64,000 nucleotides of DNA, from positions 124,001 to 188,000 of the forward strand of contig NZ_LIPD01000013.1 of NCBI RefSeq assembly GCF_001905545.1. The letters run 5' to 3'. Positions 6,918-16,385 of the stretch are shown piece after piece. The stretch's first letter is position 1; each line of letters opens with the position of its first letter. Made by a program: the position numbers and the translations under genes. Below the pieces are notes generated by a model. The model had not been told where the DNA came from. It searched no databases and saw only the letters and a list, made by a program, of their open reading frames with translations. This DNA comes from Streptomyces sp. CB02056 (GTDB lineage: Bacteria > Actinomycetota > Actinomycetes > Streptomycetales > Streptomycetaceae).

Positions 6918-9263
6918 TCAGGGCGTCGGGGGCGGCGGCACCGGGTGGCTCGCGGGGCCGCCGGTGGCACTGGGCAGGGCCGTGGGGCGGGTCGGCTGGA
7001 CCAGGGTGGGCTTCGGGGTGGGGCTGGGCTGCTCCGGGTCGGTGGTCGTCGGCCTGGTGGCCTGCGGGCTGGGGGTGTTGGGGCCGGTGGGGGGCTGGCC
7101 GGTGGCGGCGGGGGCGCTGGGCGTGTGGCCGGCGGGCGTGCCGGGGGCCGGGTCGGTGGTGGCGGGTTCGCCGCCGGCGGCCGGGGCGGTGGTCGGGGTG
7201 GTGGCGCTGGGGCTGCTGCTAGCGGACACGCCGGGCCAGGGGGTGGCGGTGGTGGCGCCGTGTCCGGTCCGGAGGTCGAAGTCCTGGGTGGGGGTGCCGT
7301 CGAGGGCGGCGGCGGTGTAGGCGGTCCAGATCCGGGTGGGGAAGGCGCCGCCGTTGATCCGGCTGAGTCCGGCGGTGCCGGCCAGCGGTTCCTTGGCGTG
7401 GGTCTTCGGGTTCTCCCGGAACAGGCCGACGGTGGTGGCGAGTTCGGGGGTGTAGCCGGCGAACCAGGCGGAGAGGTTGGAGTCGGTGGTGCCGGTCTTG
7501 CCGGCGGCGGGGCGGCCGAGGTCGAGGGCGGCGGCGCCGGTGCCGCGCGGGCTGATGACGTCGCGCAGCACGTCGGTGACGGAGTCGGCGATCTCCCGGT
7601 CGAGGGCGTCGGTGGGGTTGTGCTCGGGCATCTTGGGGACGTCGACGGCGCCGCCGGGGTTGACGCGTTCGAGTTTGAGGACGGACCAGGGGGTGTGCGC
7701 CTGGCCGTGGTCGGCGAGGGTGGCGTAGGCGCCGGCCAGGTCGAGGGCGCTGGGGGTGGCGGTGCCGAGGGTCATCGAGGTGTTGGCCGGGTCCATGCCG
7801 CGGACGCTGTCGGGGATGCCGAGTCTGACGGCGGTCTCCCGGACGCGGGCGAGTCCGGCGTCCACACCCTCCTGGGCGTACACGGAGTTGACGGACTTCA
7901 CCATGGCGTAGCGCAGGGTGATGTTGCCGTAGTCGACGCCGTCCTCGTTGGGCGGGGCGTAGGGGGTGGGGCCGCCGGTGACGGGGCGTTCGCTGGTGCC
8001 GTCGTAGCGGGACTCGGTGGTGATCGGGCGGCCGTCGAGGTCGTGCTGGGCGACCAGGCCGGCGGCGAGGTCGATGGGCTTGAAGGTGGAGCCGATCTGG
8101 TTGTCCTGGCGCAGCGCGTCGTTGTAGGGCTGCTTGGCGTAGTCGGGGCCGCCGTAGACGGCGACGACCCGGCCGGTGGCGGGTTCGACGGAGGCGCCGG
8201 CGACCCGGACGTCGGTGTCGGTGGTGGGGCGGGCCTGGGGGTCGAGTTCGCCGGTGAGCTGCTCCTGGACGGCCTTGGCGAAGGCGTCCTGCCGGGGCTT
8301 GTCGAAGGTGGTGGTGATGCGCCAGCCGCCGGCCTTGAGGGTGGCGGCGTCGATGGTGCCGGAGGAGACGAGGTAGTCGTCGGCGACGCCGACCAGGTAG
8401 CCGGCCTGGCCGGCGAGGCCGGTGGCGGGCTGGGGGTCGATCGGGTCGGGGAAGGTGGTGGCGGCGCGGTCGGCGGGGGTGAGGAAGCCGAGTTGGACCA
8501 TGCCGTCGAGGGCGTAGTTCCAGCGGGCGACGGCCTTCTCGCGGTTGGCGGGGGTGGCGGTCTTGACGTCGTAGAGGCTGGGGGCCTGGAGCAGGGAGGC
8601 GAGGTAGGCGCCCTGGCCGAGGGTGAGTTGGGAGACGTCGACGCCGTAGTAGGCGTGGGCGGCGCTCTGGATGCCGTAGGCGCCGCGGCCGAAGTAGCTG
8701 CTGTTGAGGTAGCCGGCGAGGATCTCGCGCTTGTCGCGCTGCTGGTCGACCTTGAGGGCGATGAGCAGTTCGCGGCCCTTGCGCTCGATGGTGCGGTCCT
8801 GGGTGAGGTAGTAGTTCTTGACGTACTGCTGGGTGATGGTGGAGCCGCCCTGCATGCCCTTGCCGAGCAGGGTGTTCCAGCCGGCCCGGAGCATGCCCTT
8901 CAGGTCGATGCCGCGGTTCTGGTAGAAGGTGCGGTCCTCGGCGGAGACGACGGCCTGCTGGGTCGGGAGCGGGATCTGGTCGATGGTGACGTCGGTGCGG
9001 TTGACGGCGCCGGTGCGGGCGATCTCGGTGGTGCCGTCGGCGTAGAGGTAGATGTTGTTCTGGGCGACGGCGTGGGCGTTGGGGTCGGGCACCGGGACGA
9101 TGACGTAGAGCACGGCGAAGCCGCCGGCGGCGAGCAGGAGCAGCGCGGTGAGGGTGCCGAGGGTGATCCGCCAGGTGGGCAGGAGCCGGCGCCAGAGCGG
9201 GAGGGCGCGGCGGGCCTCGCGGCGGGCGGCCCGTTTGGCCTGGCGGCGGGTGCTCAAGGTCAT
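6918..9263 (-). CDS. Class A penicillin-binding protein (bifunctional transglycosylase/transpeptidase)
   Basis: A 781-residue peptidoglycan synthase: short basic cytosolic N-terminus, one membrane helix (about 35-57), a GT51 domain with catalytic Glu109 in VVSAEDRTFY plus GGSTITQQ, then a transpeptidase domain with STFK (Ser392), SVN (457-459) and KTGT (589-592). The last ~110 residues are a low-complexity Pro/Thr/Ala tail ending in PPPPTP. ATG 9263 is chosen because the basic/TM start fits; no clear ribosome-binding site is visible. It polymerises and cross-links glycan strands at the outer face of the membrane. Confidence 0.95.
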   Translation of the reverse strand: MTLSTRRQAKRAARREARRALPLWRRLLPTWRITLGTLTALLLLAAGGFAVLYVIVPVPDPNAHAVAQNNIYLYADGTTEIARTGAVNRTDVTIDQIPLPTQQAVVSAEDRTFYQNRGIDLKGMLRAGWNTLLGKGMQGGSTITQQYVKNYYLTQDRTIERKGRELLIALKVDQQRDKREILAGYLNSSYFGRGAYGIQSAAHAYYGVDVSQLTLGQGAYLASLLQAPSLYDVKTATPANREKAVARWNYALDGMVQLGFLTPADRAATTFPDPIDPQPATGLAGQAGYLVGVADDYLVSSGTIDAATLKAGGWRITTTFDKPRQDAFAKAVQEQLTGELDPQARPTTDTDVRVAGASVEPATGRVVAVYGGPDYAKQPYNDALRQDNQIGSTFKPIDLAAGLVAQHDLDGRPITTESRYDGTSERPVTGGPTPYAPPNEDGVDYGNITLRYAMVKSVNSVYAQEGVDAGLARVRETAVRLGIPDSVRGMDPANTSMTLGTATPSALDLAGAYATLADHGQAHTPWSVLKLERVNPGGAVDVPKMPEHNPTDALDREIADSVTDVLRDVISPRGTGAAALDLGRPAAGKTGTTDSNLSAWFAGYTPELATTVGLFRENPKTHAKEPLAGTAGLSRINGGAFPTRIWTAYTAAALDGTPTQDFDLRTGHGATTATPWPGVSASSSPSATTPTTAPAAGGEPATTDPAPGTPAGHTPSAPAATGQPPTGPNTPSPQATRPTTTDPEQPSPTPKPTLVQPTRPTALPSATGGPASHPVPPPPTP

Positions 9264-9356
9264 GCCGAGATTATCTGCTATTTGACGTCGGCTCAGGTCG
9301 GAAAAACCGGGTGCGGGTGGTGCGGGCCGGAGGTACGGTGAAAGGTGAAAACCGCA

Positions 9357-9420
9357 TAGCGCGCCGACTTTTCGGTGTACTGGCCTTCCAGTGCACCGGC
9401 TTTCCGGCGCACCGACTTCC
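9357..9420. repeat. Four degenerate 16-bp tandem units
   Basis: Units 9357-9372, 9373-9388, 9389-9404 and 9405-9420 share a 16-bp consensus close to CRGYGCACYGRCTTTC. They lie in the divergent region between the PBP gene and the ABC-2 exporter operon and are not part of a supported gene. A regulatory array is possible. Confidence 0.6.
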
Positions 9421-9536
9421 GCAGCTCCGCCCGCCAGGCCCGGCACCCCCCGGGTACGGCCGGTCGGAGCCGTTGGGGCGTGCGCGGATGTCGAGGGGCG
9501 CCTCCCTCTGCCCATATTTGTCGACAAGGAGACAAT

Positions 9537-10334
9537 ATGCTCTACGCCGCCGTTGCCCGCGGCGCCTTCCGCCGCTACTCCACCTACCGGGCCGCCACCG
9601 TGGCCGGCACCTTCACCAACACCGTCTTCGGCATCATCCTGGCCTCCTCCTTCCTCGCCCTCTGGCAGGCCCGCCCCGGCCTCGGCGGCTACGACCAGAG
9701 CCAGGCCGTCACGTACATCTGGGTCAGCCAGAGCCTGCTGGTCACCGTCGCGGTGTGGGGCGGCGGCTTCCAGGACGACCTCCAGGACCGCTTCCGCAGC
9801 GGCGACATCGCCGTCGACCTCTACCGCCCGGTCGACTTCCAGGGCTGGTGGCTGGCCTCCGACCTCGGCCGGGCCGGCTTCCAGGCGCTGGTGCGCGGCA
9901 CCGTGCCGATGCTGATCGGCGCGCTGGTGTTCCGCATCCGGCTGCCCGAACACCCGCTGACCTGGGCGTTCTTCCTGCTCTCGGCGCTGCTCGCGGTGAT
10001 CGTCAGCTTCGGGCTGCGGTTCCTGGTCTCGATCACCGGCTTCTGGCTGCACGACTCGGAGGGGGTGCGCTCGGTGATGCTGGTGGTCTCGATGTTCTTC
10101 TCCGGGATGCTGCTGCCGGTCGCGCTGTTCCCCGGCTGGCTCGGCGACCTCGGCCGGGTGCTGCCCTGGTCGGCGCTGGTGAACGTCCCCACCGACGTCT
10201 TCCTGGAGCGGACCGGCGGCGCCGCGCTGCTCGGGGCGCTCGGCTTCCAGCTCGGCTGGGCGGCGGTGCTGCTCGCCGCCGGGCGGGGCGCCCAGTGGCT
10301 GGCCACCCGCAGGGTGGTGGTGCAGGGTGGCTGA
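9537..10334 (+). CDS. ABC-2 type transporter permease (first subunit)
   Basis: A 265-residue integral membrane protein with about six hydrophobic segments and the Arg-rich N-terminal amphipathic stretch typical of the ABC-2 family (DUF990/ABC2_membrane_6 type). AAGGAG at 9526-9531 supports ATG 9537. A 10-bp palindrome TTGTCGACAA (9518-9527) overlaps the ribosome-binding site and may be an operator. Its stop overlaps the next permease, so the two are translationally coupled and probably form a heterodimeric channel for the ATPase downstream. Substrate is unknown. Confidence 0.85.
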   Translation: MLYAAVARGAFRRYSTYRAATVAGTFTNTVFGIILASSFLALWQARPGLGGYDQSQAVTYIWVSQSLLVTVAVWGGGFQDDLQDRFRSGDIAVDLYRPVDFQGWWLASDLGRAGFQALVRGTVPMLIGALVFRIRLPEHPLTWAFFLLSALLAVIVSFGLRFLVSITGFWLHDSEGVRSVMLVVSMFFSGMLLPVALFPGWLGDLGRVLPWSALVNVPTDVFLERTGGAALLGALGFQLGWAAVLLAAGRGAQWLATRRVVVQGG

Positions 10335-11205
10335 GCAGCTCGTACGGGAGCCCCTCGAGCCCCGCGACTCCCTCGGGCACCAGGAGTCCTTCGGGCCCCG
10401 CACCGCCTGGGCGCTGCGCTCCTGGTGGCTCTGCGCCCGGATGTGGATGCGCTCGATGATGGCCTACCGGGCCTCCTTCGCCCTGAACCTGGTGGCCAGC
10501 CTGGTCACCCACTCCCTCGACTTCGTGGTGCTGGTGATCATGTTCCGGCACACCGACCGGCTCGGCGGCTGGAGCCTGCCGGAGACGGCCTTCCTCTACG
10601 CCACCGCGGCCTTCTCGCTCGGCACGGCCAACCTGCTGGTCGGCTCGGCCGAGGGCCTGGGCGCGCGGATCAGGAGCGGCTCGCTGGACACCATGCTGAT
10701 CCGGCCCGCGCCCGCGCTCTCCCAGCTGTGCGCGGAGCGCTTCACGCTGCGCCGGCTCGGCCGCCCGCTCCAGGCCGTCGCCGTGCTGGTCTGGTCGCTG
10801 ACCGCCCTGGACGTGCACTGGACCTGGGACCGGGTGCTGCTGGTGCCCGTCCTGCTGCTCTGCGGCACCGTCATCTTCGGCGCGGTCTACGTCGGCGGCG
10901 CCACCGTCCAGTTCTGGTGGGGCGAGTCCAAGGAGATCCAGAACTCCTTCACCTACGGCGGCGCGACCCTGCTGCACTACCCGCCGACGATCTTCGCCAA
11001 GGAGCTGGTCGCCGCGGTGGTCTTCGGCGTCCCGCTGGCCTTCGTCAACTGGCTGCCCACGCTGCGCATCCTCGACCGGCCCGACCCGCTCGGCCTGCCC
11101 ACCGCCTTCCAGTTCGCCTCCCCGGTGGCCGCCGCGGTCTGCGTCCTCGCCGCCGGACTCGCCTGGCGGGCCGGGCTGCGCGCCTACCGCGGCACCGGCA
11201 GCTGA
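10327..11205 (+). CDS. ABC-2 type transporter permease (second subunit)
   Basis: A 292-residue six-helix membrane protein paralogous in type to its upstream neighbour; RIRSGSLDTMLIRPAP is the counterpart of the first subunit's RFRSGDIAVDLYRPVD stretch. It starts at GTG 10327, 8 nt inside the upstream gene, implying coupled translation and 1:1 stoichiometry. The N-terminus carries about 35 hydrophilic residues before the first membrane helix. Together with the ATPase this makes a complete three-gene exporter. Confidence 0.85.
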   Translation: MAEQLVREPLEPRDSLGHQESFGPRTAWALRSWWLCARMWMRSMMAYRASFALNLVASLVTHSLDFVVLVIMFRHTDRLGGWSLPETAFLYATAAFSLGTANLLVGSAEGLGARIRSGSLDTMLIRPAPALSQLCAERFTLRRLGRPLQAVAVLVWSLTALDVHWTWDRVLLVPVLLLCGTVIFGAVYVGGATVQFWWGESKEIQNSFTYGGATLLHYPPTIFAKELVAAVVFGVPLAFVNWLPTLRILDRPDPLGLPTAFQFASPVAAAVCVLAAGLAWRAGLRAYRGTGS

Positions 11206-11239
11206 ACCCCCCGCTTCGCTTCGCTTCGTGAGGAACCCC

Positions 11240-12202
11240 ATGGCACTGATCGAACTCCAGGACGTCCACCGCACCTTCACCGTGCGGACCCGCACCGGCC
11301 GGTTCAGCCGGGCCAGGCGCGAGGTCCGCGCGGTGGACGGGCTCGGCTTCACCGTCGAGGCCGGCGAGTGCGTCGGCTACATCGGGCCCAACGGGGCCGG
11401 CAAGTCCACCACCATCAAGATGCTCACCGGCATCCTCGTCCCCAGCTCCGGACGGCTGCGGGTGGCCGGGGTCGACCCGGCCCGGGAGCGCGTCGCGCTG
11501 GCCCGCCGGATCGGCGTCGTCTTCGGCCAGCGCACCACCCTCTGGTGGGACCTGCCGCTGCGCGACTCCTTCGAGCTCGCCCGCCGGATCTACCGGATCC
11601 CCGACGCCCGGTACCGCGAGAACCTCGACCGCTGCGTCGAACTGCTCGACCTCGGCGGGCTGTTGGACACCCCGGTGCGCCAGCTCTCGCTCGGCCAGCG
11701 GATGCGCGGCGACCTCGCGGCGGCGCTGCTGCACGACCCCCGGGTGCTCTACCTGGACGAGCCGACCATCGGCCTGGACGTGGTCAGCAAGGGCCGGGTG
11801 CGGGAGTTCCTGCGCGAGGTCAACCGGGACCGGGGCACCACCGTGCTGCTCACCACCCACGACCTGACCGACATCGAGCAGCTCTGCGGCCGGGTGATGG
11901 TGATCGACCACGGCCGGCTGGTGTACGACGGCGGGCTGGAGGGGCTGCACGCCACCGGCCGCAGCGAGCGGACGCTGGTGGTGGACCTCGCGCAGGAACT
12001 CGGGCACCCGGTCGAGGTGCCCGGGGCCCGGGTCACCAGGGTCGAGGGGTCGCGCCAGTGGCTGGCCTTCCCGGCCCAGGAGAGCGCCGCGCCGATCGTG
12101 GCGGCGGTCGCCGCGCGCTACCCGCTGGTGGACCTGTCGGTGCGGGAGCCGGCCATCGAGGACGTGATCGCCCGGATGTACGCGGAGGTCGCGATCGGCT
12201 GA
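11240..12202 (+). CDS. ABC transporter ATPase of the ABC-2 exporter
   Basis: A 320-residue nucleotide-binding subunit: Walker A GPNGAGKST (49-57), signature LSLGQRMR (about 150), Walker B VLYLDEPTIGLD (about 170) and an H-loop TTHD. A C-terminal ~90-residue extension is typical of drug/lipid exporters of the DUF4162 type. ATG 11240 has GAGGA at 11230-11234; a GTG at 11228 in frame would include that site and is less likely. It is the third gene of the operon begun at 9537. Confidence 0.92.
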   Translation: MALIELQDVHRTFTVRTRTGRFSRARREVRAVDGLGFTVEAGECVGYIGPNGAGKSTTIKMLTGILVPSSGRLRVAGVDPARERVALARRIGVVFGQRTTLWWDLPLRDSFELARRIYRIPDARYRENLDRCVELLDLGGLLDTPVRQLSLGQRMRGDLAAALLHDPRVLYLDEPTIGLDVVSKGRVREFLREVNRDRGTTVLLTTHDLTDIEQLCGRVMVIDHGRLVYDGGLEGLHATGRSERTLVVDLAQELGHPVEVPGARVTRVEGSRQWLAFPAQESAAPIVAAVAARYPLVDLSVREPAIEDVIARMYAEVAIG

Positions 12203-12371
12203 CGGGTGCCGGACCGAGGTTCGCCTCCCTGGTCGTCGCTCACCCGTGCGACGGCCGGGGGTGCGTTCGGTTCCGCGTCACCGGTGTGGGTGATCGTCGT
12301 GACCCCCGGCCCCCACCGTGAGTTGACCCGGCATCACTCGCCGATGTCCGGAACCGGAGGCCCGCCACCCG

Positions 12372-13610
12372 ATGGCCGTACCCGACGTGACCGTGGTGGT
12401 CGCGGTCTACAACACCATGCCGTACCTCACCGCCTGCCTGGACTCGCTGGTCGGGCAGTCCCTGGCGCCGGGGCGGCTGGAGGTGGTGGCGGTGGACGAC
12501 GGCTCCACGGACGGCGGCGGGGAGCTGCTGGACGAGTACGCCGCCCGCCACCCCGGGCTGTTCACGGTGGTGCACCAGTCCAACTCGGGCGGCCCGGCCG
12601 GCCCGACCAACCGTGGCCTGGAGCTGGCCCGCGGCCGCTACGTGCTGTTCCTCGGCGCGGACGACTGGCTCGGCGAGGAGGCGCTGGAGCGGCTGGTCAC
12701 GGCCGCCGACGCCTGGGGCTCGGACGTGGTGGTGCCCAAGCAGGTCGGGGTGAACGGGCGGCTGGTGCCGCAGGGGATCTTCCACGCCGACGCCGAGTCG
12801 GTGGGCTTCGCCGACTCCGCGCTGGCCTGGGCGCTGGCCGACACCAAGCTGTTCCGGCTCGACCTCGTCCGGCGCCACGGGCTGCGCCGCGACGAGGGGT
12901 TGAAGGTCTTCTCGGACCAGCCGTTCACCCTGGAGGCCTGCCTGCGGGCGGCCAGGGTGTCCGTCCTCGCCTCCTACGACTGCTACTTCCTGGTGCTGCG
13001 CGAGGACCGGGGCAACGTCACCGAGCGGGCCGGGGTGCTGGACCGGCTGCGCGGGATCGCCGCGCTGCAGCAGGTGGCCGTCGAACTGGCCGAGCCGGGC
13101 GAGGAGTTGGACGCCATCCGGGCCCGCAGCTTCGGCTGGGACGTGCCCCGGCTGCTGCGGGAGGGCTTCCTGCTGCTGACCGCGGACATGCAGGAGCGGG
13201 TGTGTGTCGAGACCGCCCGGCTGGTCGAGCGGTTCGGTGCCCGCGAGGTGTACCACCGGCTGCCGGTCGCCGAGCGGGTGCGGCTCGAACTCGCCTGCGC
13301 GGTACGGCCGGAGGCGCTGCGCGACCAGGTCCGCTACGAGGCGGCGCACGGCGATCCGCCGGTGGTGGTGGACGGACGGCGGCAGTACGCGGGCTACCCG
13401 GCGTTCCGGGACGCCCGGCTCGGTCTGCCGGACGAGCTGTTCCTGCTGCGCGAGGAGGCGGCGGTGGCGGAGGTCGAGGCGGCCGCCGGGCCGCTGGACC
13501 TGGCGCGGCAGCTGTGGCGCGGTCTCGTCCCGGAGCAGGTGCGGCGCGGGCTGCGGAGGAACCCGGCGTGGCGCCGGCTGGCCGACTCGGTGAACGGAGG
13601 ACGGGGATGA
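12372..13610 (+). CDS. Family 2 glycosyltransferase
   Basis: A 412-residue GT-A enzyme with the N-terminal signature VTVVVAVYNTMPYL, the nucleotide-binding VDDGSTDGG and a D-x-D-equivalent FLGADDW (about 94-100). No membrane helices are evident. GGAGG about 12 nt upstream supports ATG 12372. The stop overlaps the start of a nucleotide-sugar dehydrogenase (ATGA), so the pair likely makes a uronic-acid-containing glycoconjugate. The acceptor is not inferable. Confidence 0.88.
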   Translation: MAVPDVTVVVAVYNTMPYLTACLDSLVGQSLAPGRLEVVAVDDGSTDGGGELLDEYAARHPGLFTVVHQSNSGGPAGPTNRGLELARGRYVLFLGADDWLGEEALERLVTAADAWGSDVVVPKQVGVNGRLVPQGIFHADAESVGFADSALAWALADTKLFRLDLVRRHGLRRDEGLKVFSDQPFTLEACLRAARVSVLASYDCYFLVLREDRGNVTERAGVLDRLRGIAALQQVAVELAEPGEELDAIRARSFGWDVPRLLREGFLLLTADMQERVCVETARLVERFGAREVYHRLPVAERVRLELACAVRPEALRDQVRYEAAHGDPPVVVDGRRQYAGYPAFRDARLGLPDELFLLREEAAVAEVEAAAGPLDLARQLWRGLVPEQVRRGLRRNPAWRRLADSVNGGRG

Positions 13611-14908
13611 GCCTGGACGTCTGCGTGGTCGGGCTGGGCAAGCTGGGCCTGCCACTGGCGGTGCAGTTCGCGCTGAAGGGCCACCGGGTGACCGGCGCGG
13701 ACATCGCGCCGGGCGTGGTGGACAGCGTCAACCGGGGCGTGCCGCCGTTCCCCCGGGAGGCGGGCCTGGACCAGGCGCTCAAGCGGGTCGTCGCCGAGGG
13801 CCTGCTGCGGGCCACCACCGACACCACGGCAGCGGTCGCCCGGGCCGAGGCCGTCGTCGTGGTCGTCCCGCTGGTCACCGCCGCCGACGGCAGTCCGGAC
13901 TTCGCCCTGCTGGACGCGGCCACCGACGCCGTCGCGGCCGGGCTGCGCCGGGGCACCCTGGTCAGCTACGAGACCACCCTGCCGGTCGGCACCACCAGGG
14001 AGCGCTGGGCGCCGCGGCTGTCGGCCCGGTCGGGGCTCGCGGCCGGGACGGACTTCGCGCTGGTGTTCAGTCCGGAGCGGGTCCGCACCGGACGGGTCTT
14101 CGCGGATCTGCGGCGCTACCCCAAGCTGGTCGGCGGTCTGGACGCGTCCTCCACCCGGCGCGGCGCCGAGTTCTACCGGGCGGTGCTGGACTTCGACCCG
14201 CGCCCCGACCTGCCCCGGCCCAACGGCGTCTGGGAGCTGGCCTCGGTGGAGGCGGCCGAGTTCAGCAAGCTCGCCGAGACCACGTACCGGGACGTGAACA
14301 TCGCGCTGGCCAACCAGTTCGCCCGCTACGCGGACGAGGTCGGGGTGGACTTCGCGGAGATCGCCGACGCCTGCAACTCGCAGCCGTACAGCCACCTGCA
14401 CCGGCCGGGCATCGCGGTCGGCGGGCACTGCATCCCGGTGTACCCGCGGCTGTACCTGTGGAACGACCCGGGGGCGACGGTGGTCCGGGCGGCGCGCGAG
14501 GCCAACCTGGCGGTGCCGGGGTACGCGGTGGGCGTGCTGGCGGGCGCGGTGCCGGGCGGGATCGCCGGGCAGGGCGTGCTGGTGCTCGGCGCCTCGTACC
14601 GGGGCGGGGTCAAGGAGACGGCGTACTCCGGGGTGTTCCCGCTGGTCGAGGCGGTGCGGTCGGCGGGCGCGCGGCCGTACGTCAGCGACCCGCTGTACGA
14701 GGCGGAGGAGCTGGCGGCGCTCGGGCTGCCGCCGTACGGCGGGGAGCCGGTGGTGGCGGCGGTGCTGCAGGCGGACCACCCGGAGTACCGGGACCTGGCG
14801 CCGGTGGACCTGCCGGGGGTGCGGGTGCTGCTGGACGGGCGGCGGTGCACGGACCCGAAGCGCTGGGCGGGCGCGGAGGTGCGGCGGATGGTGCTGGGCG
14901 GGGAGTGA
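13607..14908 (+). CDS. UDP-sugar 6-dehydrogenase (UDP-ManNAc/UDP-Glc dehydrogenase family)
   Basis: A 433-residue NAD-dependent four-electron dehydrogenase. It has an N-terminal Rossmann motif VVGLGKLGLPLA, a central ETTLPVGTT region, the helix AEFSKLAETTYRDVNIALAN, and the catalytic Cys275 in GGHCIPVYP. The family oxidises UDP-sugars to UDP-uronates; motif style resembles WecC-type UDP-ManNAc dehydrogenases but the substrate cannot be fixed. ATG 13607 overlaps the upstream stop by 4 nt, coupling it to the glycosyltransferase. A hairpin terminator follows. Confidence 0.88.
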   Translation: MSLDVCVVGLGKLGLPLAVQFALKGHRVTGADIAPGVVDSVNRGVPPFPREAGLDQALKRVVAEGLLRATTDTTAAVARAEAVVVVVPLVTAADGSPDFALLDAATDAVAAGLRRGTLVSYETTLPVGTTRERWAPRLSARSGLAAGTDFALVFSPERVRTGRVFADLRRYPKLVGGLDASSTRRGAEFYRAVLDFDPRPDLPRPNGVWELASVEAAEFSKLAETTYRDVNIALANQFARYADEVGVDFAEIADACNSQPYSHLHRPGIAVGGHCIPVYPRLYLWNDPGATVVRAAREANLAVPGYAVGVLAGAVPGGIAGQGVLVLGASYRGGVKETAYSGVFPLVEAVRSAGARPYVSDPLYEAEELAALGLPPYGGEPVVAAVLQADHPEYRDLAPVDLPGVRVLLDGRRCTDPKRWAGAEVRRMVLGGE

Positions 14909-14939
14909 GGCCCCTCCTCGCCCGGCATGTGAGGTCCCC

Positions 14940-14968
14940 GGGGGCGCGTGATCGCGATGCGCGCCCCC
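14940..14968 (+). terminator. Terminator after nucleotide-sugar dehydrogenase
   Basis: GGGGGCGCG (14940-14948) pairs with CGCGCCCCC (14960-14968), 11-nt loop. Confidence 0.75.
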
Positions 14969-14999
14969 GTCCGCGCCGGGCAACGGGCAGACTGGCGGG

Positions 15000-16295
15000 G
15001 TGAGTGACGATGCCTTCAGCGGGACCGGCCCCGGAGTCCGGTTCACCGCGGCCGACGAGGAGAAGAGACGCGGCGTCCGCCGGATGAAGACCATCGCGAC
15101 CGGCCTGCTGGCCTTCGCGACCCTGGTCTTCGCCCTGGCCACCTGGGCCAAGGCGGCCGGCGCCGGCCCCTGGGCGGGGTACGTGGCGGCCGCCGCCGAA
15201 GCGGGCATGGTCGGCGCGCTGGCCGACTGGTTCGCGGTGACCGCGCTGTTCCGCCGGCCGTTCGGCCTGCCGATCCCGCACACCGCGATCATCCCGACCA
15301 AGAAGGACGCCTTCGGCCGCTCGCTCGGCGACTTCGTCGGCGAGAACTTCCTCTCCGGCCACGTGGTCCGCGGCCGCCTGGCGGCGCTCGGCATCGGCCG
15401 CCGGCTGGGGGAGTGGCTGGCCGCGCCGGGCAGCGCCGAGCGGGTCACCAAGGAGGCCTCGGCGGTGCTGCGCGGCCTGCTCGCGGTGCTCCGCGACGAC
15501 GACGTGCGGGCGGTGGTCGCCGAGGCGGTGACCAGGCGGGCCGCGGCCACCTCGGTGGCCGAGCCGATGGGCCGGATGCTCGGCAAGGTGGTCGCGGACG
15601 GCGGGCACCACGGGGTGGTGGACCTGGTCGCCGTCCGGGCGCACGGCTGGCTGACCACCAACCACGAGGAGGTGGTCCAGAAGGTCACCCAGAAGACCCC
15701 GGGCTGGACGCCCAGGTTCATCGACCACCAGGTCGGCGAGCGGGTCTACAAGGAGCTGATGCGGTTCGTCACCGAGATCCGGGACGACCCGGACCACCCG
15801 GCCCGCGGCGCGATCGACAACTTCCTCGCCGACTTCGCGACCGAGCTGCAGACCGATCCGGAGACCATCGCCCGGGTCGAGCGGGCCAAGGGCGAGCTGC
15901 TGGCCCGCCCCGAGGTGCAGGACCTGATCAACTCCACCTGGGCGGCCGTGCGCACCCTGGTGATGGGCGCGGCCGAGGACGAGGACAGCGAACTGCGCCG
16001 GCGCATCCGCGACGGCGTGCGCCGCTTCGGCGAGCGCCTGGCCACCGACCCCAAGCTCCAGGCCAAGGTGGACGGCTGGCTCCAGGACGCCGCCCAGTAC
16101 CTGGTCGACACCTACCGCACCGAGATCACCTCGCTGATCTCCGAGACGGTGGCGGGCTGGGACGCCGACGACGCCTCCCGCAAGATCGAGGCCAACGTCG
16201 GCCGCGACCTCCAGTTCATCCGGATCAACGGCACCGTGGTCGGCGCCCTGGCCGGGCTGCTGATCCACACCGTGGCGGTCGCGCTCGGGGGGTGA
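15000..16295 (+). CDS. DUF445 family membrane protein
   Basis: A 431-residue protein with the family hallmark near the N-terminus (two hydrophobic segments around LLAFATLVFALATWA and AGMVGALADWFAVTALFRRPFG), a long helical middle part and a C-terminal hydrophobic segment (VVGALAGLLIHTVAV). The biochemical role of DUF445 is unknown. It appears leaderless: CAGACT lies about 9 bp before GTG 15000 with no ribosome-binding site. Confidence 0.85.
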   Translation: MSDDAFSGTGPGVRFTAADEEKRRGVRRMKTIATGLLAFATLVFALATWAKAAGAGPWAGYVAAAAEAGMVGALADWFAVTALFRRPFGLPIPHTAIIPTKKDAFGRSLGDFVGENFLSGHVVRGRLAALGIGRRLGEWLAAPGSAERVTKEASAVLRGLLAVLRDDDVRAVVAEAVTRRAAATSVAEPMGRMLGKVVADGGHHGVVDLVAVRAHGWLTTNHEEVVQKVTQKTPGWTPRFIDHQVGERVYKELMRFVTEIRDDPDHPARGAIDNFLADFATELQTDPETIARVERAKGELLARPEVQDLINSTWAAVRTLVMGAAEDEDSELRRRIRDGVRRFGERLATDPKLQAKVDGWLQDAAQYLVDTYRTEITSLISETVAGWDADDASRKIEANVGRDLQFIRINGTVVGALAGLLIHTVAVALGG

Positions 16296-16385
16296 TCCGG
16301 GGACGGCGCCCCCGGCGTGGGCCTATCCTGGGCCGAACTTCGCGATACGCGCGTAGAAGCACGGAGAAGGAAGAAGGGAACCACC

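Noticed and set aside
6918..10403. Extension of the PBP gene to 10403
   Set aside because: The extra 5' part overlaps the exporter genes and has no recognisable protein; basic N-terminus plus membrane helix start at 9263.
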